A stretch of DNA of 64,000 nucleotides from Caballeronia megalochromosomata (GTDB taxonomy: Bacteria > Pseudomonadota > Gammaproteobacteria > Burkholderiales > Burkholderiaceae). The stretch is from the NCBI GenBank assembly GCA_001580565.1, contig LRBF01000261.1, forward strand, positions 1-64,000. The letters run 5' to 3'. Below the pieces are notes generated by a model. It saw only the letters and a program-made list of their open reading frames with translations, was not told the DNA's origin and did no database searches. Position 1 is the first letter of the stretch; every line of letters begins with the position of its first letter. A program made the translations under genes and the position numbers. Below, one piece after another: positions 37,100 through 46,573 of the stretch.

Positions 37100-37536
37100 C
37101 CCCGCAACGTTCGATTCGACGGAGTCGCCGACCGTTGCCGAAAACCGGTGGCGCCGATGCGTCGATGTTCCGTGAGCGCGTCGACAGAAGCGACATGTCC
37201 GGCTTCAATCCGGGTCGCGCGGTACCCATATGACCGCGCGAAACCGCGACTTGGGTCTTCCGATGCGAATCGTTGACGGCGACCCCAGTCCTTCTAGCTG
37301 GCCGCACCGAATGTCACGAGCTTCTTCTCGCGGCCCTCTCGTAGCGTGTGTCGAAAACACGCATGCGTCGGGACCATGCAGCGCGGCGTCCTTCGCGAGG
37401 AACTCTGCTCCACGCTGCGGCTCGCCGCGAGCGTCGGTCAGCCCGTCGCGCCCGAATAAGTCCACGTAAGCGGTAAGATTGGGAACCTAGGGGCCGGAGC
37501 ATAATTCCGGAACACTATCGACAGCAACGAATTCTC
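37100..37536. other. Intergenic region with a perfect inverted repeat
   Basis: 437 bases. The only clear structure is the 9-bp perfect inverted repeat at 37215-37241. Open frames at 37205-37469 on both strands have biased composition but no start signals; a gene remnant cannot be excluded. Confidence 0.5.
37215..37241. repeat. Perfect 9-bp inverted repeat
   Basis: TCGCGCGGT, a 9-nt loop, then ACCGCGCGA. It lies 115 nt after the coiled-coil gene. It could be a factor-dependent terminator or an operator; no T tract follows. Confidence 0.7.
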
Positions 37537-39276
37537 GTGACGACCTATCTAGACGTTCCTTTCAAAGAGAAGGATGAAGCCAAGGCGCTCGGTGCCCGAT
37601 GGGACGCCCGTGAGCGTAAGGGGTATGTGCCCGAAGGGACTGACGTCGCACTGTTCAGTGCCTGGTTGCCTACGTCGATGGGGTTTGCAAATTCGGATGC
37701 TGTCCCTACGTCCGAGGTGCCACTTAGCCTTGGAGGGGCAGGCCGAGAGGTCGCAGTGCCGAAGAAGGGTGTCACACTCTCCCAGTTACTCGCCAGCGTC
37801 GCTCAAGCGGTTGCGCAAACATTCAGGTCGGGTGTTTGGACCATCGTGGAAGTTGTCGAGACACGAGTGAGAAATGGCCACGTGTATCTTGAACTTTCTG
37901 AGCGCAGCCCCGACGGCAATCTCCTGGCGACAGCGAGAGCAATCATCTGGGCGAATGTTGCAAACCGCATTCTCCCGGAGTTCGAACGAGCCACAGGCGC
38001 CAGCATCGCTCCCGGCATCAAACTTCTCGTCCGGGCCAAGCCGAATTTCAAGCCGCAGTACGGCTTCAGCATCGAGATTGATGCCATTGACCCGGACTAC
38101 ACCCTGGGCGACCTTGAAGCTCGGAAGAGGGAAATTCGTACGCGTCTGCAGCAGGAAGGCATCTTCGACGCTAACAAAAATCTTGCCCCGCCATGGGACT
38201 TCAACGCCATCCTAGTCATTGCTCCACAAGAGGCTGCCGGGCTTGGCGACTTCCGAGCCGAAGCGAACCGGCTTGAGCGCTTTGGTATTTGCCGTTTTGT
38301 CTATGCATCGAGCCGTTTTCAGGGCGAAGGGGCCGCGCGGGAAATCCGCGATGCGCTGCTGAACGCGTTAGCGGACTGGAACGACTCAGACAATGCACCG
38401 CCCGATGCGGTAGCAATCATCAGAGGCGGCGGAGCTGTCAACGATTTGGCTTGGTTAAATGATTATGAATTGGCCAAGACTATCTGCTCTCTGGGAGTGC
38501 CTGTGCTGACCGGCGTAGGGCATGAGCGCGATAGCACGATTATCGATGAAGTGGCCAACATTCGGTTCGACACGCCAAGCAAAGTCGCTGCCGGCATAGA
38601 GCAGGTCATCAAACGTCGAGCTGACGAGTCCAAGGCAAACTTCGAGCTTGTGACTGGGCATGTAACAAGAGTCGGGAGCGCCGCTAGAGCTTTTCTTGAT
38701 AAAAGGTTCACAGCCATTCAGGCCGGTGCCCTCAGGCAGGTTGCTTCCGCAAGGCAAATCACGTCCGCTTTAGTAGGCGAGCTTCAACTAGGGGCAAACC
38801 TGATAGTACGGGACGCAAAGCACGATGCGGGCGTCATGATGACGGATGTAGGGCACAACGCTCGCCAGTTGTTGGCAATGGCGAAACGCGAAGTGCCGGG
38901 CATATTGTCAGAGATAAAACGAGAGGCGAGCGACGTTGTACGGGATGCACGAACGCTCGCCAGCACACGACTTGAGGCCATTCACGACCGAACATCACTC
39001 GATGTACGTCGAAGCCGGGAATCAATTGAACAAGACCTTCAGACCGTCGCGCTCTCGGCACGGCAACAGATAGCACGCTCGCGAAACGCCGCGACCGCCA
39101 TATTCCGTGAGGTCGCTGGGCAGGGACCCGAGCGGACCTTGGGGCGGGGCTTCGCCATCGTGCGGAACGAACGCGGTCAAGCGGTTACATCTGCAGTTGA
39201 CGCAAAGTCGACGGGTGAGTTAGAAATCGAGTTGAAAGACGGCCGAGTAGTCGTCGGGGTAAAACGAGGGTTGTGA
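37537..39276 (+). CDS. Exonuclease VII large-subunit-like protein with DUF5710 domain
   Basis: 579 residues starting with GTG. Residues 2-45 form a DUF5710 domain (YLDVPFKEKDEAKALGARWD), common on plasmid and phage DNA-processing proteins. Then come an OB-fold (about 95-185, GVWTIVEVVETRV), the XseA catalytic region with IIRGGGAVNDLAWLNDYELA (about 293) and VLTGVGHERDSTIIDEVAN, a long coiled coil (about 370-540), and the C-terminal ERTLGRGFAIV motif. Exonuclease VII degrades single-stranded DNA from both ends with a small XseB-like subunit, encoded next. This is not the housekeeping copy: the DUF5710 fusion and the setting are those of an accessory element. Confidence 0.88.
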   Translation: MTTYLDVPFKEKDEAKALGARWDARERKGYVPEGTDVALFSAWLPTSMGFANSDAVPTSEVPLSLGGAGREVAVPKKGVTLSQLLASVAQAVAQTFRSGVWTIVEVVETRVRNGHVYLELSERSPDGNLLATARAIIWANVANRILPEFERATGASIAPGIKLLVRAKPNFKPQYGFSIEIDAIDPDYTLGDLEARKREIRTRLQQEGIFDANKNLAPPWDFNAILVIAPQEAAGLGDFRAEANRLERFGICRFVYASSRFQGEGAAREIRDALLNALADWNDSDNAPPDAVAIIRGGGAVNDLAWLNDYELAKTICSLGVPVLTGVGHERDSTIIDEVANIRFDTPSKVAAGIEQVIKRRADESKANFELVTGHVTRVGSAARAFLDKRFTAIQAGALRQVASARQITSALVGELQLGANLIVRDAKHDAGVMMTDVGHNARQLLAMAKREVPGILSEIKREASDVVRDARTLASTRLEAIHDRTSLDVRRSRESIEQDLQTVALSARQQIARSRNAATAIFREVAGQGPERTLGRGFAIVRNERGQAVTSAVDAKSTGELEIELKDGRVVVGVKRGL

Positions 39277-39278
39277 AC

Positions 39279-39545
39279 ATGAGTGAGAAGACTTTCAGAC
39301 AGGCGTATGGCGTTCTCCAGAGACACGCCGAGAATTTGCGCAATCAACAGGAACCCAATATCGACGACCTACTTACCATCGTTACTGAGTCGGTCGCAGC
39401 ATATAAAGTCTGCAAGGAGCGGATTGACGCGGTCGAGGCGGCTCTTGAGCAGGCGCTCAGCGGTGCAGGAGTAAGCGGTGCAGAGCCGCTTACGACGCAG
39501 CATGAAGCATCTGCACCATTTGAAGATGATGACATCCCGTTCTAG
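39279..39545 (+). CDS. Exonuclease VII small-subunit-like protein
   Basis: 88 residues from the ATG 3 nt after the large-subunit stop, with GAGG upstream. The first 60 residues form two helices (TFRQAYGVLQRHAENL and AYKVCKERIDAVEAAL) as in XseB, and the acidic tail (FEDDDIPF) resembles single-stranded-DNA mimicking tails. Position and size support the role of XseB-like partner; sequence similarity is modest. Confidence 0.75.
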   Translation: MSEKTFRQAYGVLQRHAENLRNQQEPNIDDLLTIVTESVAAYKVCKERIDAVEAALEQALSGAGVSGAEPLTTQHEASAPFEDDDIPF

Positions 39546-39733
39546 GCAACCTTAGAAGTCCCCACTGCATACGGCACATAAGGCTGGGGAGTCGGTAAGG
39601 TTGTGACCGACTTGCAATTCGTTCGCTCAAGAGCAGGATAGCGAGCGAAGAGGAAAATAGGGCGGCACTCAGTATATAGGCCGGCTCGTAGCACTCACGC
39701 AGACCATCGACGAACCGCAACCATGGAAACGAT

Positions 39734-40666
39734 ATGCCTCGGCTTTTTACGGCGACAGGGAAAAAACAGTTCGAATACTCCGGCAACAGAGAATCGGGAA
39801 TCGAAATTTTTTACGGCGATGGACTGCAGACCCGCAGTCGGATTAGTGCTGAGACAATCCGTGCACTCGTCGCTGCGTTCTCGTCGAGACCAGGGCCCGT
39901 TCGTGTCGGGACGAGCTTCAATAACCCTTCACTAGGCAGCATTGGTGATTGGTTGCTGTCGCACGAGAAACGAAACCTTGCATGTTATCTGGTTCCGACG
40001 CTCGAGGACCCTGGCTTTGGTGCATACAACGGAAGTCGTCGCCAGTTTTCATTCTTTGTTAGCGATGGCGAAGGCGTTGAAGGAGTATCAGACGCAACAC
40101 CGCCGGCGCTGCAAACCGAGAGTTTTGATGGCGGGTCGCTGGTGAAAGAGGCTGGAAGAATGATGTCGCGTATTGCCGAGGATGTGACCAGGCTTGCCCT
40201 GTCGTCAGTCCGACAGATTGAATGCTCGCTATCCGACGTCGAGAATGCCGAGAGACTGCGTTTGCGATTCGATGAATGGAAACTTCCGCGAGACGGCGAG
40301 TTTGTCCTTTACCGATTCCAGACCGAGGCACCAGAAGAGTTTCACTCTGCGTTTCCTGAAAGCTCGGCTTGTACGTACAAGCTCAGCCGCAAGAATGAAC
40401 TGACGGATGATGGCATGACGCTTTATGTTGGAAGTTCAAAAAGCTTCGCCAGCAGGGTGCAGCAACATTTCGGTTTCGGCTATGAAGGGACATATGCACT
40501 GCATTTAAAACGATGGGTTCCTGAAACACTGAGCCGTAAGCCCTTGGTACTCGAGTATTGGACAGTTCGTGATACCGAACATGTGCGACCGATTGTGCTC
40601 CAAACTCTCGAGGATTATCTTTGGGACCATAGCCAGCCCGTTTTCGGCCGGCGGGGCTCGAGATAA
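39734..40666 (+). CDS. GIY-YIG-like nuclease with unknown N-terminal domain
   Basis: 310 residues. The C-terminal third resembles a GIY-YIG domain: strand EFVLYRF in place of GIY, then MTLYVGSSKSFASRVQQH with the YVG motif and the catalytic-type Arg, and later a Glu in LQTLEDYLW. The N-terminal 170 residues are unrecognised but contain ordered strand-rich sequence (PVRVGTSFNNPSLGSIGDWL). It follows the exonuclease VII-like pair by 188 nt in the same direction and may belong to the same unit. Nuclease assignment is moderately firm. Confidence 0.7.
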   Translation: MPRLFTATGKKQFEYSGNRESGIEIFYGDGLQTRSRISAETIRALVAAFSSRPGPVRVGTSFNNPSLGSIGDWLLSHEKRNLACYLVPTLEDPGFGAYNGSRRQFSFFVSDGEGVEGVSDATPPALQTESFDGGSLVKEAGRMMSRIAEDVTRLALSSVRQIECSLSDVENAERLRLRFDEWKLPRDGEFVLYRFQTEAPEEFHSAFPESSACTYKLSRKNELTDDGMTLYVGSSKSFASRVQQHFGFGYEGTYALHLKRWVPETLSRKPLVLEYWTVRDTEHVRPIVLQTLEDYLWDHSQPVFGRRGSR

Positions 40667-41044
40667 CGACTGTCTTGGCGCACTTAGTACGAGAGCCGGC
40701 GGTGGGCTAACGCCAGCTCCTTACCGATTGTCGAGGAGCACCCAAGCGTCGCGCTTTTGCGCTCGTTTGAGTACTGAGGCCCTGTTCCACGGATGGCCCT
40801 CTAGTTGGTACGTGCCAAGATAGGTCGCACCTCGCTGGCCCCGAAGCTGTTCCTCCGGCGTATTTCGGCATTTTCGGTTTCGCCCTCGCCGCAGCAGCCA
40901 GACCTCTACCGTCCGCAAGATTTCTGTGTCGACTATGTTGGGTATTCCAGTGCGGCGTTTGGCACGCCGGCTTCCTTGGGGCGACGGCTAGGCGGGTGTT
41001 CTCCGCCCAGCCGCCTCAGCAAGACATGAGATTATCGTTCGCGC
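40667..41044. other. Intergenic region between convergent genes
   Basis: 378 bases. It holds the hairpin at 40986-41012 and otherwise no convincing gene or RNA. Confidence 0.5.
40986..41012 (-). terminator. GC-rich hairpin after the leftward gene at 41045
   Basis: GGCTAGGCGG, a 7-nt loop, CCGCCCAGCC: a 10-bp stem with one G-T wobble when read leftward. It lies about 33 nt after the stop of the leftward gene. No T tract follows, so termination efficiency is uncertain. Confidence 0.5.
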
Positions 41045-41731
41045 TCACTCTGCGTCCGGGTCGCCCAACGAAGCTGCGCGGCACCATACATCGACGATGA
41101 GAGGTGAGCCACCGTTTCCTTCCGTGAACGCCCTAATGCGCGTTTGCACTTCCGTGTACCAGTTGTCAAATACTGCGTTGTCGGGAAAGACAAGCGTTCT
41201 GTCAGACAGCAAATCCCTAAGGCGCTCAAGCGTCGGCGCGTTAAGGGGAACGTGCCCATGCTTCTCAATGAGGGCACGGATGTCAGCCGGAACCTTGATG
41301 CGAAGCCATTTGACAAAGAGATTGACGAGCTTGTGCAGCTGGCGACGGCTGAGCGGGTACCCCTCGCGAGCGTGGGTATTCCAGTTGTCGTCGAACGAGC
41401 GAAGCAGGCATGCATGCCAAGCATCGAAAGCGTCTTGCGTAGAAAGCATGCCGGTCAGCTTTTCGCTATTTTTTGCGGCGATTAGCTTCTTCAGCTCTTC
41501 GTTGGCCCATGCGTTGAAGATTTCATAGGCCGACGGCCTAGATTCCGCCGGTCCAGCCTGGTTGCCCTGAAAAGCACCGGCGTTTGCGCCGAACAGCGTT
41601 TCTTCCTTGTGAATAGCGTTAAACGCATCGCGGCTGGTCGCAATGGAGTTCTGGTAGTCGCGAATCAAATGCGACGGCTGGCGCGTTTCGATGGCTTGCG
41701 TCAAGGTTAATCCCCCTAGATGATGGTTCAT
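41045..41731 (-). CDS. Unknown protein divergent from the TM0106-type helicase
   Basis: 228 residues from MNHHLGGLTL; a TTG start 33 nt upstream is possible. Mostly helical, rich in Trp and Leu (for example LHKLVNLFVKWLRIKVPADI). No catalytic motif, membrane segment or HTH is clear. It diverges from the large nuclease-helicase gene, with about 200 nt between the two starts, so they may share a control region. Confidence 0.65.
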   Translation of the reverse strand: MNHHLGGLTLTQAIETRQPSHLIRDYQNSIATSRDAFNAIHKEETLFGANAGAFQGNQAGPAESRPSAYEIFNAWANEELKKLIAAKNSEKLTGMLSTQDAFDAWHACLLRSFDDNWNTHAREGYPLSRRQLHKLVNLFVKWLRIKVPADIRALIEKHGHVPLNAPTLERLRDLLSDRTLVFPDNAVFDNWYTEVQTRIRAFTEGNGGSPLIVDVWCRAASLGDPDAE

Positions 41732-41928
41732 TGTAGTCAGGCCGTCCGGGCACCCTACTGTCAATCGGCAGGCGAGCCGAAATCTTTACGGCGCGAGGAG
41801 GCAGCGTTAAAGAGTCTGCCGCTCTTGTCGTTATTAGAGAGACGTTCTGAGTATTATTGCTCAAGAGCGGACAGCGTGTGTCCTTAGGTTCAGTAGTATT
41901 GAGGCGGGCAGAAGAAAAAGGAGAGAAA

Positions 41929-44900
41929 GTGCTACATCTGGGCGGGCAGAGAATCTATTCGGCGTCTGATTTGGTTTCCTTCCTGGAATGCGAGCACAGC
42001 ACGACGCTCGCCTTGATGGACTTGGTGTCACCGTTGCCGCGTAATCCAGAAGACGAACAGCTCGCCCTCGTTCAGGCACGCGGTATTGAGCACGAAAAAG
42101 CCTACCTTGAGACCCAAATTGCCGAGGGCAAGAGCGTCGTCGACATCAACGCCTTGGCGGGTAAGGACATTCAGTCGAGAGCTACCGCGACACTCGCCGC
42201 GATGCGTGATGGCTTCGATGTCATCTACCAGGCCGCCTTTCTGGATGGCAACCTGCTTGGTTACGCAGACTTTTTGGTCAAGGTGCCTACGCCTTCGAAC
42301 CTCGGCGCGTACAGTTACGAGGCCGTTGACACCAAACTCGCTCTGTCGTCGCGCGGCAAGTTTCTCGTGCAGCTGGCGTTCTACTCCCATTTGCTGGCGC
42401 GGGCGCAGGGGGCCTATCCGGAGCGCATGGCGGTGCGCCTGGGCTCCAACGACACAAAGACCTATCGATGCGCCGACTTCCGGTTCTACTTTGATACCGC
42501 GCTGGCGCGCTTTCTTGCGCGGGTGAGCATCGCAAAGGCGGCGGATGCCGCCGCCGCGGCCGTTACGACCTATCCCGACCCCTGCAACAAATGCTCGCAG
42601 TGCCAGTGGAGCGACCTTTGCGACAAGCGTCGACAAACGGACGACCATCTGTCGCAAGTGGCAGGTATCACGCGTGCGCAGATTCGAAAACTCTCGGACG
42701 CCGGCATCACCACGCTGGCTGCTCTCGCCCAAATGCCTGCGGGTGCTACTGTGCCCAAAATTGCGGCTGAAACGCTCGAGCGATTGCGCTCTCAAGCTGA
42801 GCTCCAATACCTGTTTCGTCTGGACGGCCAGCGCCGACTCATCTTTCTTGAAAAAGACAAGGGCGACGCTCGCCCCCGTGGGTTCGAGCGACTGCCGAAA
42901 CGCAGTCCGGGCGATATGTTCTTCGACATGGAAGGCAACCCGCTCGAGCCGGGCGGCCTGGAGTACCTCTTCGGCGTCTGGGAGGTTGACAAGGAGAAGG
43001 GCGCATTCGTCGACTTCTGGGCGCACAATCGCGTCGATGAAAAGCTTACATTCGAGAAGTTCATGGACTACGTGGATGCGCGGCTCGAAGCGTATCCCGA
43101 CGCGCATATCTACCACTACGCGCCCTATGAACAAACGGCGCTCAAGAAGCTGATGTCCATCCACGGCACGCGGGAGGAGTCTGTCGACAATCTTCTGCGC
43201 CGCGGCAAGCTCGTCGACCTCTACGCCGTGGTGCGAGAGGCTATGCGCATCTCCGAGCCGAGTTACTCGATTAAGTACGTCGAGCGGTTCTATCGCGGCG
43301 CCCGGGACGGTGATGTCACGAATGCCGGCGCCAGTATTGTGTTCTATGAACGCTGGAAGGCGCTCGCGAGCGAGGCGGGAAAAGAGGCTGATGCCGAGGC
43401 GGTGCTCGGGAAAATCGCGGACTACAACCGTGACGACGTTGAATCGACCTATCAGCTTCGTGAATGGTTGTTGACGCTGCGCCCGCAAGGGTTGTCGTGG
43501 GCCGTTCCGGGGAGCTCGGATGGCAGCGCAGAGGAGCAACGAAAGCCTAAGCCGGAACAGGTTCGAGCGCAGGAGTTGGTCAACGCGATTCTGGCGACTC
43601 TGCCGGTCGCAGAAAAGCACTGGAACGAGGCCGACCACTATCGCGCGCTCGTCGCGCACATGGTCCTCTACCATCGTCGGGAAGCAAAACCCGATTGGTG
43701 GGCGATGTTCCATCGGATGGAAATGACTGAGGCCGAACTCATCGAAGACGCGGAGTGTCTCGGCGGGCTGGCCCTTAACCATACGCGCCCGGCCGTGACC
43801 GAGAAGGAGTCCAAGCGTTACTTCTACAAAGCCCCTGCGCAGGAAACGAAACTGCGCACGGGCGCCAATGCGACTAACGTTAGAACGAGAAAGAGTCTGT
43901 CGAACCTTCAGGTCGAAATGCGCTCGCTCACTGTCTCCTTCACGCTCTCCGAAGGCAAAACTCCCGACGACATCCTATCGGTTGGACCGGGATTGCCGCT
44001 TTCAACGAAAAATCATGAGGCCGCACTCGAACATTTCGCGACCTGCATGCTGTCCGATGGTCCCGCTTACCGGGCGGTCGAGGCGTTGCTGCGTCGAGAG
44101 AATCCTCGAATCAAGGACGTAGCGCCGGGCGCGCCGCTCGTAAACGACGAGCTCGAACTGCTGCCTCAAGTCATCCGGGTTGTCGAAAACATGGACGAAA
44201 GCTGCCTGTTCCTGCAGGGTCCCCCGGGTGCTGGCAAGACGTACACAGGCTCGCACGTCATTCTTGAGTTGCTGAAAAAGGGTAAGCGAGTCGGGGTGAC
44301 CTCCAACAGCCACCACGCAATCAACAATCTCCTTCAGGCAGTGGAAAAGCGTGCGCTCGCCGCGAACTTCCGATTTACGGGGATGAAGATGTCGACCCGG
44401 GACGAAAGTCATCTTCGTGGTGGCATGATTGTCGACGTCAAAAAGGAAAAGGACATTTTCTCCCGCAAGCCAGATTTGGTTGCAGGAACGTCGTGGCTTT
44501 TTGCGAAAGAGCAGATGCGCGATACGCTTGACTACCTGTTTGTGGATGAAGCGGGCCAACTGGCCTTAGCAAACCTCGTGGTGGTCGGCCTGAGCGCGAG
44601 GAATATCGTTCTTCTGGGTGACCAGATGCAACTCGGGCAGCCCAGCAAGGGCATGCATCCGGGCCGCTCGGGCGACTCGACGCTCGACTACCTCCTTGAT
44701 GGCGCGGCGACCATCCCGAGAGAACAAGGGATTTTCCTCGGAACAACGTACCGCATGCATCCGGACGTCTGCAGATTCATCTCCGACACCGTGTACGACG
44801 GCCGTCTGAATTCGGCTGGCGACACGGACCGGCGCGTCGTCCACGCCCCGTTTGAAGGCGCGGCGGAGATGCCCATGACCGGGATTCGCTACGTGCCAGT

Positions 44901-45393
44901 GCAGCATGACGGCAACGCGCAGTCGAGTGAGGAAGAGGTCCTGAAGGTTGTCAGCCTTGTGACCGACCTGCTCAAGGGAACGCGTGATGACGGGACGCAG
45001 ATGGTCCCGATGACGCTCGACGACATCCTTATCGTGGCGCCCTATAACGTTCAAGTCAACGAGCTCAGGCGCGCACTGCCGGACGGTGCGCGAGTGGGGA
45101 CGGTCGACAAGTTTCAGGGGCAGGAAGCACATGTGGTCATCCTGTCGATGGCGACTTCAAACGCCGACTACTTGCCGCGCGATATCGAGTTCCTCTTCAG
45201 CAAGAACCGCCTGAACGTCGCGATTTCCCGCGCCAAAGCTTTGGCCGTTGTGGTCGCAAGCCCTGACCTCCTGAGTGTGCCGTGCTCGAAGCCGGAGCAG
45301 ATGGCGCTCGTCAACACGCTCTGTGCGTTGGTGCATTGCGCTCGTGAGCAGGCCGCGGTGCGCCCTGCGTTACGCGGAGAAATTGCAGTCTGA
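41929..45393 (+). CDS. TM0106-type RecB nuclease, RNase H-like and DNA2-like helicase fusion
   Basis: 1154 residues from a GTG preceded by AAAAGGAGAGAAA, which decides the start over the TTG 72 nt upstream. N-terminal RecB/Cas4-like nuclease: YADFLVKV, YEAVDTK, QLAFYSHLL and a Cys cluster CNKCSQCQWSDLC that could hold an iron-sulphur centre (about 70-235). Middle RNase H-like exonuclease domain: MFFDMEGNPLE (about 328) and YNRDDVESTYQLREW (about 502). C-terminal SF1B helicase: Walker A LQGPPGAGKT (about 762), Walker B YLFVDEAGQ, VDKFQGQEAHVVI and NVAISRAKA. Three DNA-processing activities in one chain suit a role in degrading or remodelling foreign DNA. It appears to be transcribed alone. Confidence 0.9.
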   Translation: MLHLGGQRIYSASDLVSFLECEHSTTLALMDLVSPLPRNPEDEQLALVQARGIEHEKAYLETQIAEGKSVVDINALAGKDIQSRATATLAAMRDGFDVIYQAAFLDGNLLGYADFLVKVPTPSNLGAYSYEAVDTKLALSSRGKFLVQLAFYSHLLARAQGAYPERMAVRLGSNDTKTYRCADFRFYFDTALARFLARVSIAKAADAAAAAVTTYPDPCNKCSQCQWSDLCDKRRQTDDHLSQVAGITRAQIRKLSDAGITTLAALAQMPAGATVPKIAAETLERLRSQAELQYLFRLDGQRRLIFLEKDKGDARPRGFERLPKRSPGDMFFDMEGNPLEPGGLEYLFGVWEVDKEKGAFVDFWAHNRVDEKLTFEKFMDYVDARLEAYPDAHIYHYAPYEQTALKKLMSIHGTREESVDNLLRRGKLVDLYAVVREAMRISEPSYSIKYVERFYRGARDGDVTNAGASIVFYERWKALASEAGKEADAEAVLGKIADYNRDDVESTYQLREWLLTLRPQGLSWAVPGSSDGSAEEQRKPKPEQVRAQELVNAILATLPVAEKHWNEADHYRALVAHMVLYHRREAKPDWWAMFHRMEMTEAELIEDAECLGGLALNHTRPAVTEKESKRYFYKAPAQETKLRTGANATNVRTRKSLSNLQVEMRSLTVSFTLSEGKTPDDILSVGPGLPLSTKNHEAALEHFATCMLSDGPAYRAVEALLRRENPRIKDVAPGAPLVNDELELLPQVIRVVENMDESCLFLQGPPGAGKTYTGSHVILELLKKGKRVGVTSNSHHAINNLLQAVEKRALAANFRFTGMKMSTRDESHLRGGMIVDVKKEKDIFSRKPDLVAGTSWLFAKEQMRDTLDYLFVDEAGQLALANLVVVGLSARNIVLLGDQMQLGQPSKGMHPGRSGDSTLDYLLDGAATIPREQGIFLGTTYRMHPDVCRFISDTVYDGRLNSAGDTDRRVVHAPFEGAAEMPMTGIRYVPVQHDGNAQSSEEEVLKVVSLVTDLLKGTRDDGTQMVPMTLDDILIVAPYNVQVNELRRALPDGARVGTVDKFQGQEAHVVILSMATSNADYLPRDIEFLFSKNRLNVAISRAKALAVVVASPDLLSVPCSKPEQMALVNTLCALVHCAREQAAVRPALRGEIAV

Positions 45394-45408
45394 AGGTTCG
45401 AGCAAGAG

Positions 45409-45425
45409 GGGACAAAAAATGTCCC
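45409..45425 (+). promoter_or_regulatory. Inverted-repeat operator GGGACA-N5-TGTCCC
   Basis: Perfect 6-bp arms with an AAAAA spacer, ending 45 nt before the TTG start at 45471. Same motif, spacing and distance as five other sites in the window, including the one before the WYL regulator gene, its most likely binding protein. Confidence 0.75.
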
Positions 45426-45470
45426 TTTCAAAGTGCAATATCGGGCCGTCTCGACTTCCGGAGTCTTGTA

Positions 45471-46520
45471 TTGTACGAACGCTTCCTTCTGTTGTGCGCC
45501 GAGCTCAATCTGCCGCCTTGCGCCGGCGGTTGCCATCAGGAATTCTTCGTCGAGCTGCAGGCGCGGATGGAAAGAAAGGCGGCGCGCCTGCAGGCTTTGT
45601 TGCCGGGATTGTCCTGGGCGAGCAGTCTTGACGCAATCAGCCGCGCGAGCGTCATGTTGAGCTGGGCGCGCACGCTCGACACCTTCCGGCGAACCGATAC
45701 TCAGGCCGAGCTTGAAGAGTCAGCGTGGGAGCTGACCGACCTGCTGCCCGCGTGCTTCGAGCCAGGGAAAGCGGAGATGCCGCTTTCAGTCGTGCCGCGG
45801 GTATGCGTCCGGACGTTCGCGGAACGCCTGCAGGAAGCGTTGCGCCTGGACGCGCCACACGCGTTCCACGTTGCAGCGGAACTGTTTGGTGCCCGCGACT
45901 GGGTGTCGCTTGCGGGGAGGAAGCCGTTTTTGCCTATTGCGGAGCCGCTGTACACGTATCGGACGGTTAGCGCGGAAAATCTGCCTGAGCTCTCTGCGCA
46001 TCTCGCTGCGCGCTTGCCGCTGCAATCACCCGCACAGCGGCCATACGCGGCACTCGAGCCTTGCAACGCCGCGCGACAAGCCGATGCTGAGTTCGAAGCC
46101 CTTACTCTATTTCGCCAGCCGGTGTTTGCACTCGACTACGCGCAAAGCGAAAGTGTCGACCACCCGTCGCTCTTATGCGCCGCATCGGTCGCAGCGACTT
46201 TGCGGGTCGAGAACGGCGAATTCGAGGTTGCCGAGTGGAAGGCAAGAATGGCTCTCGAGGCACTCGACCTGGAGTATCCGGCGGACTGCCAGCTGCCGCT
46301 TGCGCCCGGCGAAAAAGCTCATCTTTATTACGTGCGTCTTCGCGCTGCGCGATACGCGGCGTTACTGCATTCAGGCAACACGGCCGAAGCAATCGTTGAG
46401 TGGAGCATCTTGATGTCACGCGGGCGCGAATACCAGCAGGAAATCTTTCGAATTCTTCGCGAGGTCGCGCCGCACGGGGCAAGACCGCAGCACCGCTCAG
46501 CGCTGCGGCTTGTGAGCTGA
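45471..46520 (+). CDS. Unknown protein under the inverted-repeat operator
   Basis: 349 residues starting with TTG, 7 nt after a CGGAG ribosome binding site. An internal segment AFHVAAELFGARDWVSLAG (about 124-142) resembles short helical motifs of uncharacterised proteobacterial proteins of the general form aa-x-x-G-x-x-DW-x-x-L. The remainder is helical with many Ala, Leu and Arg. No membrane segment or catalytic residue cluster. The operator just upstream places it in the proposed WYL regulon. Confidence 0.65.
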   Translation: MYERFLLLCAELNLPPCAGGCHQEFFVELQARMERKAARLQALLPGLSWASSLDAISRASVMLSWARTLDTFRRTDTQAELEESAWELTDLLPACFEPGKAEMPLSVVPRVCVRTFAERLQEALRLDAPHAFHVAAELFGARDWVSLAGRKPFLPIAEPLYTYRTVSAENLPELSAHLAARLPLQSPAQRPYAALEPCNAARQADAEFEALTLFRQPVFALDYAQSESVDHPSLLCAASVAATLRVENGEFEVAEWKARMALEALDLEYPADCQLPLAPGEKAHLYYVRLRAARYAALLHSGNTAEAIVEWSILMSRGREYQQEIFRILREVAPHGARPQHRSALRLVS

Positions 46521-46573
46521 AACCGACGTCGTAGTTCGCAAGGCACAGGTCGGACTCGGCCTGTAGCGCGCAC

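Noticed and set aside
37205..37465. 86-codon leftward frame in the gap before the exonuclease VII-like gene
   Set aside because: Composition is protein-like, but there is no start signal or recognised family and it overlaps the inverted repeat; it could be a remnant at most.
42028..43782. 584-codon open frame on the minus strand
   Set aside because: It lies wholly inside the TM0106-type nuclease-helicase gene, has no recognisable domain, and is a shadow caused by high-GC codon bias.
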